Below are positions 11,520 through 31,110 of a stretch of DNA of 64,000 bases, piece after piece; the stretch's first letter is position 1, and each line of letters opens with the position of its first letter. The notes beneath the pieces are model-generated. The model searched no databases. It saw only the letters and a program-made list of their open reading frames with translations, and was not told where the DNA came from. The position numbers and the translations under genes are program-made. Location of the stretch: assembly GCA_025618425.1 (NCBI GenBank), contig CM046848.1:30979584-31043583 (forward strand), written 5' to 3'. Source of the stretch: Heliocidaris tuberculata. Lineage: Eukaryota; Echinodermata; Echinoidea; Camarodonta; Echinometridae.

Positions 11520-12680
11520 ACAAGGTCACTCAGAAGAATTACTCCCTATGCTCAGATCAGATGTAGAACCGAACGATATAGACTAAGCCCAATTCCATAC
11601 CTTGTAAGGTTGCTAAATGAACCTTAACTTTCAGAATTCATTGTTAGCATTTGTAGACTTTGTAGACTTTGTAGTGTTTTTATACTACATATTCGAGCTT
11701 TTTTTTTTCTCTCTCTCTCTCTCTCTTTCTCACTCTTCTCCTCCTCTCTTTCTCACTCTTCTCCTCCTCTCTCTATTTCTTTCTGTCTCTATCTCTCCTT
11801 CATCCTCTCTAATGCTTTATATATCTGCCCTTTTATCATCTTCTTTCTCTCTCTTCTCATCCTCTCTTCCTTACTCATTACATTTTGCTCACAGATATAA
11901 ATATGATGCTATAAGATTCTTGCGTCTATATAAATTGTGTCCTTAAAATAATTCATTTCTTATGTCCGCTAATTGTATGTTCCATTAACTAATGCTTTCA
12001 ACAGAATTTTGATTGTATATTTATTATATCATTATGAAATATAACGGTGATTATCACATTTTGACAAAATACCCGTCTATATAAACTCAAACTACGAAGC
12101 TACTTCTAAGTTCACTATCTTCTTTTCGTCCACCTTTCCCTGGTCTTTATTCTTCTATTCTCATGTCTATTATCTATTGCTTATTCGATCTGATTCCGTG
12201 ACCTCCTTTTTGATCCTTTCGCCTTCTTATTCTTTTCCCCTCTCCTCTCCCTCCTCCTCCTCCTCTTCTTCTCATCTTCTTCCTCCTCTCCCTCTACCTC
12301 CCTCTTCTTCTTCTTCTTCTTCTTCTTCTTCTTCTTCTTCTTCTTCTTCTTCTTCTTCTTCTTCTTCTTCTTCTTCTTCTTCTTCTTCCTCCTCCTTCTC
12401 CTCCTCTTCTTCTTCATCCACTCCTTCTTCTTCTTTGGACGAACTTGAGATAAGCAGAGGTGAAATATACCATTACTTAACTGCAGTCACAATCACCTTT
12501 ACCATTGTCAATTTGCTTTATCATTAATTTTTAATGCATATATATTTTCGTGATTATGTTGTAATTTATGTTTGTTCTTCTTGAATGCATTTCCTTTTTA
12601 TTTGTAAAAATTTGTACAATTCAGCCTATTGACTGCCATACAGATTTTCAATAAATATACCATTCTAAAAAAAAAAAAAA
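11520..12680 (+). mobile_element. Poly(A)-tailed retroposon insertion in family X copy D
   Basis: The family X sequence breaks after TTTGATGGTA (about 11517) and resumes after ATGGTATTGAGG (about 12681). The repeated ATGGTA is the likely target duplication. The right edge is TTCAATAAATATACC followed by 13-14 A residues, a polyadenylation signal and tail in + orientation. The interior is mostly CT-rich and (CTT)n simple sequence with no conserved ORF, so it could be a LINE 3' end or a retroposed noncoding transcript. Confidence 0.55.
12240..12425. repeat. (CTT)n microsatellite
   Basis: About 29 uninterrupted CTT units (about 12302-12388) lie within a longer CT-rich block. Poly-Ser and poly-Lys frames on the two strands are artefacts of the repeat. 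Confidence 0.95.
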
Positions 12681-12761
12681 TGGTATTGAGGTAAGTATTA
12701 AATTAAAAGCAAAATGGCCTTGATTGTTATTTTACTCCGATTTCGTCTATAAGCTGCAATG

Positions 12762-13970
12762 TACAGTGCCTATCAAAAAAAGTATACTCAACTTTGGTAG
12801 CTTCGTATAACAATTTTACTTCCTGCGTGACCTTCAAAATTATTTCATGGTAAAGAGTAACTATTAAATATTCTGTCAAATGATACTTTATTCATAAATT
12901 TGCTGTCATGGTGACTGAGTACCAGGGTTTTGAAAAAGAGCCGTCAAAATATCCTTGTTCCAAGTTGTTCCGAAATGTAGATCAAAACCACTAGCGTAGC
13001 TGAGGGGGGGGGGGGGCAGAGTGCCCCCCTGACAACTTTTCCTCGATTTTTTATTTTTTTTTGCTTGTCAGAGAATTATGGAGGAAAATATAGATCTCCC
13101 CCATCCCCCCCCCCCCCCCCCCCCCCCCACTGAGCGACTTTTTTGAGGGCTGGCGAAAAAAAAAAATTGTCGCTACCCTATTTAAGGGTAGACTATTCCA
13201 AATAGTAGGACCATAAAAAATTATATTTTGTTGACCTTTCTTCGAATAAATGTGAGGGATTTGATGAAGAACAGGGTCTGACATTGAGCGTAATGAATAA
13301 CGTGATTGCTGGATAGGGCAAAACAAACTCGAAATGTAGTGTGGGGCTAAATATTATGAATGGACTGATAAACAAACAGTGCAACTTTAAACATTATTCT
13401 CTTGTGGACAGGCAACCAATGAACAAGGGAGACACATGATCATATTTCCTTGCATTCGAGTCAATACGGGCAGCACGATTCTAAGGATACACAATTGTTG
13501 ATAACTACTTAAGTAATCGACAGTGGACTTTCATGATAATAGTTTTTGTTCACTGTGAATGACTCCTGTATGAAGGGTTTATTTTAAACAGGGGATATGG
13601 AGGAAGGCAATTTTGTGTCATTATCATTATGACAAGGAGAGTATCATAAATTTTGCTTTAAAATAATTTGGAGATTTTTCTTAAATGTTTATTTCTAAAA
13701 TGCAAAAAAAAAAGTCAATTAAAAAAAAAAACACCAAAAACTTTGCAATCATTAACAGATTGAAACAAACATAGTAATGGCTTTTGACATGTACGCTTTG
13801 CTTCAGCCCAAACTTGGTATAATACAAGTGGATTTTGACACAAACTTTTAAAAACCCTGGTGCTCGGTCATCTGTTGCAGCAAAGTTATGGATAAGGTAT
13901 CAATGGACAGAATATTAGTTACTCTTTACCATAAAATGAATCTGAACGTCACTTTTTTATGCGCACTGTA
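12762..13970. mobile_element. Tc1/mariner-like element with long terminal inverted repeats
   Basis: The left end TACAGTGCCTATCAAAAAAA and the right end ...TTTTTTATGCGCACTGTA are inverted repeats flanked by TA, the pattern of Tc1/mariner elements. Pairing continues inward for roughly 190 bp: CATGGTAAAGAGTAAC with GTTACTCTTTACCAT, and GAGTACCAGGGTTTT with AAAACCCTGGTGCTC. The family X sequence on both sides (CCGATTTCGTCT... and ...TGTCAGAACATTAGCAG) shows this is an insertion. A G/C-tract segment and a LINE scrap sit in the middle. No transposase frame was found. Confidence 0.7.
13170..13335 (-). pseudogene. LINE reverse-transcriptase C-terminal scrap
   Basis: Minus-strand translation contains RYSLRSM, KKGQQNIIFYGPTIWNSLPL. 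The xxGPxxWNSLP pattern is the usual C-terminal end of non-LTR (CR1/L2-like) ORF2 proteins. Only ~50 residues remain, and they lie inside the Tc1/mariner-like element, so this is a nested fragment. Confidence 0.6.
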
Positions 13971-14139
13971 CAATGTCAGAACATTAGCAGTCGCGTAACC
14001 ACAAAGCGATAAACAAAATGTCAGAAAAGGCGAATGTACCTTTTGGGTCTGCCACGCATGAGACTTTAGACATTAAAGTTTTATTACACGGCTTTAATTC
14101 ATCTGCGCTTATAGCAAATTTAAGAAAAGGATTCCTGTC

Positions 14140-14395
14140 GGGTATCCGTTTACTATTTATTTGAATTGAACTGAATTTTATTGAATTGAATTGAACTGCA
14201 CTGAATTGAAGTGAATAGAATAGAATTTAAATGATTGAATTGAATTGAAGTGAAGAAGGTATTCATTCGAAACCATATCCCAGTTTAAGAGCTGAATCAT
14301 AAAAATTTTAATACAAACTAAAAGTCCAGTTTAAATAAACATTCATATTTACACCAGGAGTAAAAGGAAGACAGAGGGAGAGAGAGAGAGTTCTT
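14140..14395. repeat. Family X copy D, right end with (GAATT)n-type repeats
   Basis: From 13971 the family X landmarks (TTAGCAGTCGCGTAACC, CACGCATGAGAC) resume. They are followed by degenerate TTGAATTGAACTGA repeats and the AAGAGCTGAATCATAAA and TTTACACCAG landmarks, ending in a GA tract at about 14378. Confidence 0.7.
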
Positions 14396-14605
14396 TTTCT
14401 TGTTCTTCTTCTTGTTCTTGTTCTACTTGTTCTTGTTCTTCTTGTTCTTGTTCTTGTTGTTCTTGTTCTTGTTGTTCTTGTTCTTCTTGTTCTTCTTGTT
14501 CTTCTTGTTCTTCTTGTTCTTCTTCTTTTCTTCTTCTTGTTCTTGTTCTTCTTGTTCTTCTTGTTCTTGTTCTTCTTCTTCTTCTTCTTATTATTATTAT
14601 TCTAC
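14396..14605. repeat. (TTCTTG)n / (TTC)n microsatellite
   Basis: Mixed TTCTTG hexamer and TTC trimer repeats end in TTATTATTATT. The Phe/Leu-rich frame is an artefact. Confidence 0.9.
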
Positions 14606-14822
14606 AGTATAAAAGGAGCTATGCAGCCTATCACGAAGAGATGAACTAAAGATTGCAAGCGGTGCGAGGAAGAGTAATGTGGCTTATTGAGATGAGGGCA
14701 TAAGATGCTTCAGGAGTATAACCTGGAAGCACTGTGGAATTGCGTGGTACATCTGGAGTGTCTTGTCTTGGTTCTTCACTGTTTGCAATTTGTTGAAGGA
14801 GAGAGTTGAGTTGAGTTGAGTA

Positions 14823-14824
14823 GA

Positions 14825-14918
<94 letters not shown>

Positions 14919-14922
14919 GGAC
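14823..14922. repeat. (GA)n microsatellite with G tract
   Basis: About 43 GA units, one A-rich interruption at 14870, and a terminal run of 12 G. Confidence 0.95.
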
Positions 14923-15184
14923 GCCAGAAGGAGAGGATGGGATTTTAAAAAGATAAAGACAATGGTAATGGCAACAATAATTATAACAATGACGAGTAAA
15001 GTTTATTGATATTTGCATTGTCACGCAATAATGAATGCGCGCGTATCAAACTACCATCGTTGTCATGCCGACGAGGTGCTGCTGCATAAATAGTAACCAA
15101 ATTAATATGTACCAACAAATCTAAGATTTCAAAGTCGTTGAATTAAAACTGATCTAGAAATGATATAGGATAAGAGCAATAAAT

Positions 15185-15439
15185 ATGGAATTTCATCAAA
15201 CTGACACAATGGCTCTGATGAGCAAAAATCACAGTGCTACAGAAAAGAACAATCAAGATGAGAAAAAGATATCTAGAAGTTGCGTAGACTGGATGCTTTT
15301 TAAACATCTTATTTTGCTAATTTTTATCGTTGGAATTGGGATTTGGCTCCAAACACCGTCAGGTAAAATGATATATGATATATATTTGTTTAAATTAATT
15401 TTCTATCATTATCATTATCACCATTATTATCATCATTAT

Positions 15440-15515
<76 letters not shown>

Positions 15516-15517
15516 AC

Positions 15518-15557
<40 letters not shown>

Positions 15558-16142
15558 AGGTATACATTCTCGGTCAAATTCGCAAAATTGGCTTTCAAAT
15601 TCATTTTCATACGCTCGTATTCAAGCGATTTGCTCGTCGCGTCTACCATCGTGTCCTTTGGTTCACATTAGTTTTCAGTCGTTCAAATTCATTTCCCATC
15701 GTCCAAAACTATGCTTCGAACATCCAAATTCATCTACCGTCGTTCAAATTAAAAGAGGCCAAAGCGTCATTCAAATTCATTTATGACAACTTTAGGCTGA
15801 TTTTTGCTCGAGTTTTACTTTCCTTTTCATTGATAGGCAGTCAAGTACTGAGCAGTATGTTCATTCATTAAAAGAAGTACAGAAAATAGCCCTGTTTGCC
15901 TTCTTCCTTATGAATCTATATTTTCTTCAATTTTTTCGTCATTAATGTTTTCAGATGTAATTTATTGTTGCAAAATGATGTAGTCTTCTAATTATATGGG
16001 TTTCAAAACTACCCATAACTTTTCATATACTGTACTCTTTCAAAATAATATGCACAGCTTATTCAAAGTAGCCTTTCACATCATATTGTCTGTCATGTTT
16101 TTTATTTTGTTAAATCTTATGTAAGTTGATCATTCGCTTCGT

Positions 16143-16178
<36 letters not shown>

Positions 16179-16840
16179 ATTATCACGGTGTCCCCAAATG
16201 GAAGGGGTTCTTAAGGGCTCGAGCAACCCACTTCATAGCTAAAATCGCTCAGCGGCGCTTGTGTTATTTTATCGATCAACTTTGCTTTGTTACATAATGT
16301 CACCCTTTTGTAGAATATGCATCATTGTTCATCATTATCATCTATTCCTGATTTATGGGATTGCAAGAACATGACACAATTGTTTCTAAATATTTATCAT
16401 GTAAAAACAATTTTGAAATTTCGAAGGGAAAGAGTACATTGTTAAATCCATTGCTTAAATCGCGAACATGCATGTCTGTTCATGAATTAGAATTCCCAAA
16501 ATGTTCGCGATTCGAACTTCCCGTGAAATTGAATGCTCATTGGGTAAAATTTCAATTTGAATGCTTATTCTATCAAGATGCAGCATGATGAAAGTATGCG
16601 ATCGCTTGCCCTAAAATTCGAATGGAATGCGTTTGAGGCAATTGAATGTTGATCTTGATCATGTTAATGAGCATTCAAATTCACATCGAGTGACTGTACA
16701 TCAATTTATCTGCTGTTTTGATAAACATGAACGGGAAAACCTATATTATCATTATAATTAATACAATCATCATTTTCATTATTACTAAGAATGATGGTAG
16801 CATGCAGTGAACACAATACGAGGCAGGGGCTGGGGTGACC

Positions 16841-16925
<85 letters not shown>

Positions 16926-17311
16926 ACCTTATAAAATTGTGAAATTATCAATGTTAGGACAACCGTCTTATCGGGCAGCCGAGTTGGTCTGCTTGAATTT
17001 TTTAATACTTAAATGACAAAATTATATACAATGCAGTCGAAAGTATTCCGTTTTTAATTTTCGCATATTTCACAGACGAATCAGAGGGTAAACGAAACTA
17101 TGACGGAGTTCTCTGGGATTACTGCGGCTACGATCCAGTTGCAGGAACACCCCGTGATTCCATGTTTCCCGTCTACCATCCCGAGAGCTCTACGGTGCCG
17201 CGAGGGGAGGCCCGTAGGACGCGGTTCAGGGAGAGGTTTAGTTTTCTGTGGACAGAAGTGATTGGGGCACCTAATTCTTATCTCTGTCTTATTGCTTCAT
17301 ACTACCTGTAA
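15185..17311 (+). CDS. Two-exon signal-anchor protein with Ig-V-like exon (gene or pseudogene)
   Basis: Exon 1 (15185-15362) encodes 59 residues: a polar N-terminus, then a hydrophobic segment LILLIFIVGIGIWL (about residues 42-55), ending at a GTAAAA donor. Exon 2 starts at 17076 after a TTTCACAG acceptor. The phases match (one base plus two), giving an in-frame 137-residue product that stops at 17309-17311. Exon 2 has YDGVLWDYCGYD, VYHPESSTVP and RRTRFRERFSFL, which resemble the C-to-D/E strand region of V-set Ig domains (the RxRF...F-L pattern of Siglec-like proteins). A one-base shift after FSFL would give a DRSDWG-like continuation, so exon 2 may carry a frameshift that truncates the Ig fold before its second Cys. 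The hydrophobic segment is uncleaved-looking (type II anchor). I cannot name the family with confidence. Confidence 0.4.
15441..15557. repeat. (TAC)n microsatellite in intron 1 of the Ig-like gene
   Basis: About 38 TAC/CTA trimers with one CACC interruption. The 228-residue frame running through it is a poly-Leu artefact that reads past the exon 1 splice donor. Confidence 0.95.
15558..15790. repeat. Degenerate TTCAAATTCATTT short-repeat cluster
   Basis: The core TCGTTCAAATTCATTTCCCA recurs in several diverged forms (near 15598, 15680, 15725, 15745 and 15770), often followed by ATCGT or CCGTCGT. The spacing is irregular, 20-75 bp. It sits in the intron directly after the TAC microsatellite. 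Function unknown. Confidence 0.5.
16147..16178. repeat. Poly(T) tract
   Basis: Roughly 31 uninterrupted T residues in the intron of the Ig-like gene. Confidence 0.95.
16842..16925. repeat. 84-base poly(C) homopolymer
   Basis: The tract runs from 16842 to 16925 without a single other base. It lies in the same intron, about 150 bp before the exon 2 acceptor. Its exact length is likely to be polymorphic or affected by sequencing. Confidence 0.9.
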
Positions 17312-17391
17312 ACAAGGGTGACTTGCTATCAAATGAGGTATACCTTTTCTTTTCTTACTTTTATTTATATGTTTTGGGCACTGTGACAAAT

Positions 17392-17392
17392 G

Positions 17393-17469
<77 letters not shown>

Positions 17470-17472
17470 GGA
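17392..17472. repeat. (GA)n microsatellite with G tract
   Basis: Purine run directly downstream of the stop codon of the Ig-like exon, ending in 12 G. Confidence 0.95.
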
Positions 17473-18780
17473 CGAGTTTTGAGCTTATTTGATGAGGACA
17501 GGTTTCAGGTTATACCATATTATGCACCCATATACAAATTGTTTGCATGATAGAGACTGAGATTCGCAGTGATCTTTAACAGTCAACAAATATCTCTTTC
17601 ACTAATTGTGCTGAAAATACTTTGGAACACCATTTCAGATTTTATATCATTGAAAGCCAAAAGCTTTTTTTTTTTGGACTTCCTTCATTGTTATACATTG
17701 TAACAGTAATTACGTGTATGTTTTTCTACGTCATTTAGAATATATTTTTCGAAGATTCATGAGATTGTAAAAAATAAAGTCATTTTGGAATTTTGAGGAC
17801 ACGTTTGCGTTGTAAGCTATGGAGTTCGAAATTGTGAAGTTTTAATTTTTTTTTCCTTTTCAATTTAGATCAGTTATATTATGACTTGTATATCATTCTT
17901 ATTTCTGTCGACAGAGGTTCTTGACACACACAACACCACATTCGGAAAAAAACTGTTTGGATTGACCACATCGACCACTAATGTCACTGACCATTCACTG
18001 GATTAACTTGTATTAAAGAAAGGGACTATTGACACCATTGACTCTCGTGGGATATCTGAAGGAGTATAAAATCGGCGATGTGCCCAAATACAACTGACAA
18101 ACAGAGCAAGTGACAGTTTACCAAAAGAAAAAAGAAGGAAATATGATAGCCTTGGAAATCCAATATGAGGGACTTGCCCGAAAGATACTAGCTCGGTCAA
18201 ATTTGTTTGAACCATTTACTCTTGAGGTTTTGATTGTGGTAGGATCTCACTGGATTTGCAAAGTAATGCTACTTAACTTTATCATTTCCGGAAAAAAATG
18301 TGCCTGATAAACTAATTGTTTCCATTACTTTTCTTATTTCTACAGCTTTACTACATTTTTTAACCCTTATAGTAAATGTAATAGAGTTGGGGAGCTGAGG
18401 CACTATGACACACACTTGATTTATGAAATTTGATCAGGAAAGTTTTTAGACTCTTGTCAGCCCACAAATAATTTCACAAATACATCATAACATGTATCAA
18501 ATTCCACTGGATTGCAAGATCTTGGTTTTTGTAGTGGTAGTGGGTGGTGGGTGGTGGTGGTGGTGTGTGTGGTGGGGGGGGGGGGGGGTTTATTCTCCCA
18601 CTCAAAGATCAAAGTGGCCCTGTTCAGTACCATTATAAACTACATGTACATATATGTATTAGCAAAAAATCCTTCCTAAAGACAACATTGTACCCATTTG
18701 CGAGAAAAAATTATCTAATGTCTTGCCAATGACAGGACTAATAATAAACACATTCTTGAAACAGAAAAGTTACAGATGAA
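17473..18780. other. Intergenic, one weak exon candidate
   Basis: An acceptor-like TTTCTGTCGACAG ends at 17923 and is followed by an open stretch to a TAA at about 18004 containing two N-glycosylation sequons (NTT and NVT). I could not join it in frame to the upstream Ig-like exon, so it is not called as coding. A GGTGGT/G-tract repeat lies at 18537-18587. Confidence 0.35.
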
Positions 18781-19854
18781 TATAAAATCTCTTTATTACA
18801 ATTTGGAAGATAAAAAAATAACATCATTTCAGTACTTTACTATGTGTTTTCATGCTCCATGCATAATTACAAAAAAAAAAAAAAAATAATAATGATCAAG
18901 AATACTGAAAAAAGAGCTCTGATAATGAACAAATGCAGAGAATGTAATGCCATGAAATTTTACTTGTTCTTTAGCAAATCCCCAAAATTGCTCCCTTTAA
19001 AATATTTATATATTTATTTACACTATAACAAGTGCAAATGAAGAAAAGAGCTTAATAAAGAATCTAAGAATTTCATATCATAAGGATTAAATGTCAGTTA
19101 TAGTAATTGGAACTCTTAAATACAATTGTAAAATACTACTTTCAAAATTGTGTGAGCACAACTGCTTTAATCATGCACAGTTCATAATAGGACAATCTCA
19201 TTCTTAACTAATTAAAGAAATCTTTGATTGTACAGCAAAATATTTATACATATCCATGCAAATTTAGTTTAAAAAAAAAAAAAAAAAACCCACCCCAAAA
19301 CACTATATCATGACAAAAACATTTTTTTCCCCATTACAACCAAATATTCACAAAGCAAAATATACATGTTGATCACCTCCATTCATTTTGTATATATTTT
19401 CATTTCAGACATTAAAAGACAATGAAAAATTTATGATCATTGATACATATTTCATATTATCACAATCATGAACAAGCTTAAAGCTTAAAAGGCAGAAACA
19501 AATACAGAAAGTACAGACTAGTATATTCAAAAGCAAGACATTCATGTAAGATGAAATAAAAAAAAAAAAAAAACAATTGAAATTGTTGAAAGCTTGTGGC
19601 CGGTAACATGTACAGCTACATTTTAATCATAAAGTAATGATTAATTGTAACATCTTTGTGTACAAAGAAAAAAATTCATGTGCTGCCAGACACACTTGAA
19701 AAATAACATATTTCTTATCAAGATTTTTTTTTTAACATCACAACAATGCATGTATGTATACATATTGAATTTGATTTCTAAAATGGTTTAGACAAGAATG
19801 AGCATAAAACAACTTAACTGTTTGTAAAACATATTCTCATTAGAGTTGACGATG

Positions 19855-19860
19855 TTTATT
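19855..19860 (-). promoter_or_regulatory. Candidate polyadenylation signal AATAAA (proximal)
   Basis: Minus-strand AATAAA about 350 nt after the ALDH9A1 stop. A second candidate is at 18792-18797. Confidence 0.35.
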
Positions 19861-19893
19861 GATATAATTCACAAAGTTTAAAATACATGTAAA

Positions 19894-19929
19894 TTAGTAA
19901 GGGCAGTTGATGTTACCCATCTAGATATG
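19894..19929 (-). pseudogene. Relic copy of the ALDH9A1 C-terminus (a)
   Basis: Minus strand reads MGNINCPY then TAA, against MGEIDCPY then TAA at the true end of exon 8. About 28 of 33 bases match. Upstream it diverges at once into a GACTGTTCATA repeat shared with relic (b), so it is not a complete alternative exon. Confidence 0.5.
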
Positions 19930-20048
19930 AACAGTCTTATGAACAGTCAAGAACAACTATCCTGTGATTCTGTTGAATTCTTTAAATTTAAACTTCTTGC
20001 AGCATTATGGTTATTAATACGGTTCACAAGGTACAATAGGGTAAATCA

Positions 20049-20096
20049 GTATTCAAAAGAGCAGTCAGTTTCACCTGTCTCCACATACACATTCAT
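20049..20096 (-). pseudogene. Relic copy of the ALDH9A1 C-terminus (b)
   Basis: Minus strand reads VYVETGETDCSFEY then TGA, against VYVEMGEIDCPY then TAA in exon 8. Similarity covers ~40 bases and starts just after a GACTGTTCATATG sequence that also precedes relic (a). Confidence 0.5.
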
Positions 20097-20206
20097 ATGA
20101 ACAGTCAGGACAGTCTTCATGAGATCAAATAAACATATCTTTAAAAAAAAAAATCATACTTAGGCATATAAAGGTTTACATACCCTTCATGAGGTAGAAA
20201 GTTAAC

Positions 20207-28943
<8,737 letters not shown>

Positions 28944-30011
28944 TCTGAAGTATGAGTAATCTGAGGAAAGGATATTTCAAGATGAAAACATAAAAATAGA
29001 TGTAAATGTAACTCGTTTGTACCACAGGACATAATTAGAGGACAGCTGGTCTCCGACCCAGCCCCCCAAAGAACCCCGAAAACAGGTGCAAAAAGCAGGC
29101 TTTTAATTTCTACCCCTTTATACACTGTGTTATGAAAAGGTAGACCCGTGACCCAGTTTAATGGTAGGTTAATGCCAGCGTTTTCTCAATGTAACAGAAG
29201 TCTTTGGTACAGTAGTGTCTACAGAACTGTGGTACATGTACCTCGATCTATGCTGTGAATCACCATCATTATCTGTAAGAATATAAAATGCTACACATGT
29301 AGAGTGTAGCTAGCTGAAACCTGTCTACTTATCAAACATCAATACAGTTTAAACCATCTGGGCCCATGATCCAGGCAATTCAATGTGTGTGAAAAAAAAT
29401 CACCTATAAAAGCCTATCAAAATACATCACATAATCAATCGACCTTTTGAAAGAGGAAGGAAAGAAAAAAAATAATAAACACTCTAATTTGTTATAATAC
29501 TCATTTGATGAAATCAATAATCAACTCATTAAATATACTGCTATGTCCATTCAATCGCTAGTTTGATTGATTCTGATATCTCCAAAATTGTTCATCCCCT
29601 GTCAATTTGCCACAATGTCAAGCACCACAATAACAGGCGAATATGTACATGATCTTATTCACTAGTGACTCATCAACAACAAAAGATGTCAAGGTGTTGT
29701 GGTCTAATTAAGTCAGCAAACTATGTTGTTATGTAGTTTGAATCCCTGTCACGCACAGACGTCCAATGGCAAGACATTAATCTACATCTACCACTCTATA
29801 CATCAGTGGTATAGACATACATGTATTATCTACTGTAAGTGTGTTGAATTGTCTATTCATCATGCCCTAGTATGAACAGATAATGGGTGCAGTCTATGCC
29901 ACTGGTTGACCCCAGGTGAAGGGAATGGGTATCCTCACTCTGTACTTGGCTGAAAGAAATTATTCTTTAACTGCTTGAGTGCCTTATCATGGAAGCTTAG
30001 CTAAAATAACC
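28944..30011. other. Upstream of ALDH9A1 coding start, no gene seen
   Basis: Likely 5' UTR, 5' intron or promoter. A possible 3' splice site for a noncoding exon lies at about 28960. No TATA-like or CpG-dense block was seen here. Confidence 0.4.
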
Positions 30012-30150
30012 AGGGCAGCGTTTCATCAAACCGTTGTAAGTACAAGTTCGCCGACATCCCATTGAAACATGTGTAAAATTAACACACATTTCAATGGGAT
30101 GTCGGCGAACTTGTACTTACATTGTATGATGGTTTGATGAAACAAGGCCC
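30012..30150. mobile_element. Foldback element family H, copy 1
   Basis: Nearly perfect hairpin: CGTTTCATCAAACCGTTGTA and GTACAAGTTCGCCGACATCC are mirrored around a ~20-bp loop at about 30080. A diverged second copy lies at 55033-55172. Confidence 0.9.
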
Positions 30151-30744
30151 AGAGTAATAACTATGCAGGTGCAGAAGAGTACAGCAGAGATGCCAAGTCA
30201 AAGACTAGCAACGCGTGAGATTTTCCATGCATCAGACCCAGGTAGGGAAGGAACCATCCACTCGCCGCGCAGTATGTATAATATATATGGAGATAGGCTG
30301 TGAGGCCAGGCGTGAGAAAGAGATTTTGGGGCATGAGTAAGAGCCCTAATGCGTGACTGTCATGCCTAATGCCTGAGACTTGGTAGGTCTGGTACAGTTG
30401 TTTGCAGTTCTGATATACTAATTCATCTATTGTACCAAACAAGAGATCTGCTTTAATTTTTGCTATGTTGGAAAAATGAGCCAAATATAATAGTTCGTCA
30501 AAATACAACATTTATCATTCATAGGTTATTTATTTCATTACGCCTGTATGATTTCAGCAATATAATAATGAAAAATAAAAAACAGATTTGCTTAGTTAAA
30601 ATTTCACAAAACCCTTTTCTTCTATTCAGTTCACTGACAGTGCTTGTACAGAATATGATATTTTGAATTAAGAGACCTGAATAAGAGATCATATCAACTA
30701 GACATTAAATGCTTCAAAATATCAGTATTGATTCTGCTGCAGCA

Positions 30745-31110
30745 TGGATATACCCACTCACGGGACCATCACTATATGAAGCTGTGTCAATTTCGGCCTA
30801 GTGACGACCTCAAAGTTGAAGAGGTAAAAATACCAATTGATATAATCGGCAAAATATTGAGAAAATACTTCCTTTTACATTTTAGAATGATAGAATATCT
30901 AATTTCATGCCAGATCCTTTGATAGGATCTTTATCATCTTGATCAAGTGAAATTTTCAGGCTGTTTTTGGTCGGTGATCTTGCTCCTCTGCCGCACACAT
31001 ATGTGCAAGATATCACATACATGCTATGGGAGGTAATTGCTCACGGTATGAAGGTACAGAGTGCGAGGTTATCTCCAATAACCTCGCATAAGTGTGAGTG
31101 GGATATACCA
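30745..31110. mobile_element. Foldback/dispersed element with a relative at 55236
   Basis: Ends GGATATACCCACTCAC and GTGAGTGGGATATACC are inverted repeats. The left ~110 bp (GAAGCTGTGTCAATTTC... GTTGAAGAGGTAAA) match 55240-55350, which shows a dispersed family. Confidence 0.6.

Larger units (their letters stand above)
18781..20206 (-). other. Probable 3' UTR of ALDH9A1
   Basis: AT-rich, lacking the G tracts of the surroundings, and directly downstream of the ALDH9A1 stop codon. Minus-strand AATAAA signals lie at 19855-19860 (about 350 nt after the stop) and 18792-18797 (about 1.4 kb after). Which is used is unknown. Within it, 19894-19929 and 20049-20096 resemble the last codons of exon 8. 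Confidence 0.45.

Noticed and set aside
12181..12527. Poly-Ser (+) and poly-Lys (-) proteins
   Set aside because: Translations of the (CTT)n microsatellite.
15185..15871. 228-residue open frame with a long poly-Leu stretch
   Set aside because: The frame passes the exon 1 donor and translates a TAC microsatellite and intron sequence. Only 15185-15362 is supported as exon.
16706..17016. Poly-Gly and poly-Pro proteins
   Set aside because: Translations of the 84-base C tract.
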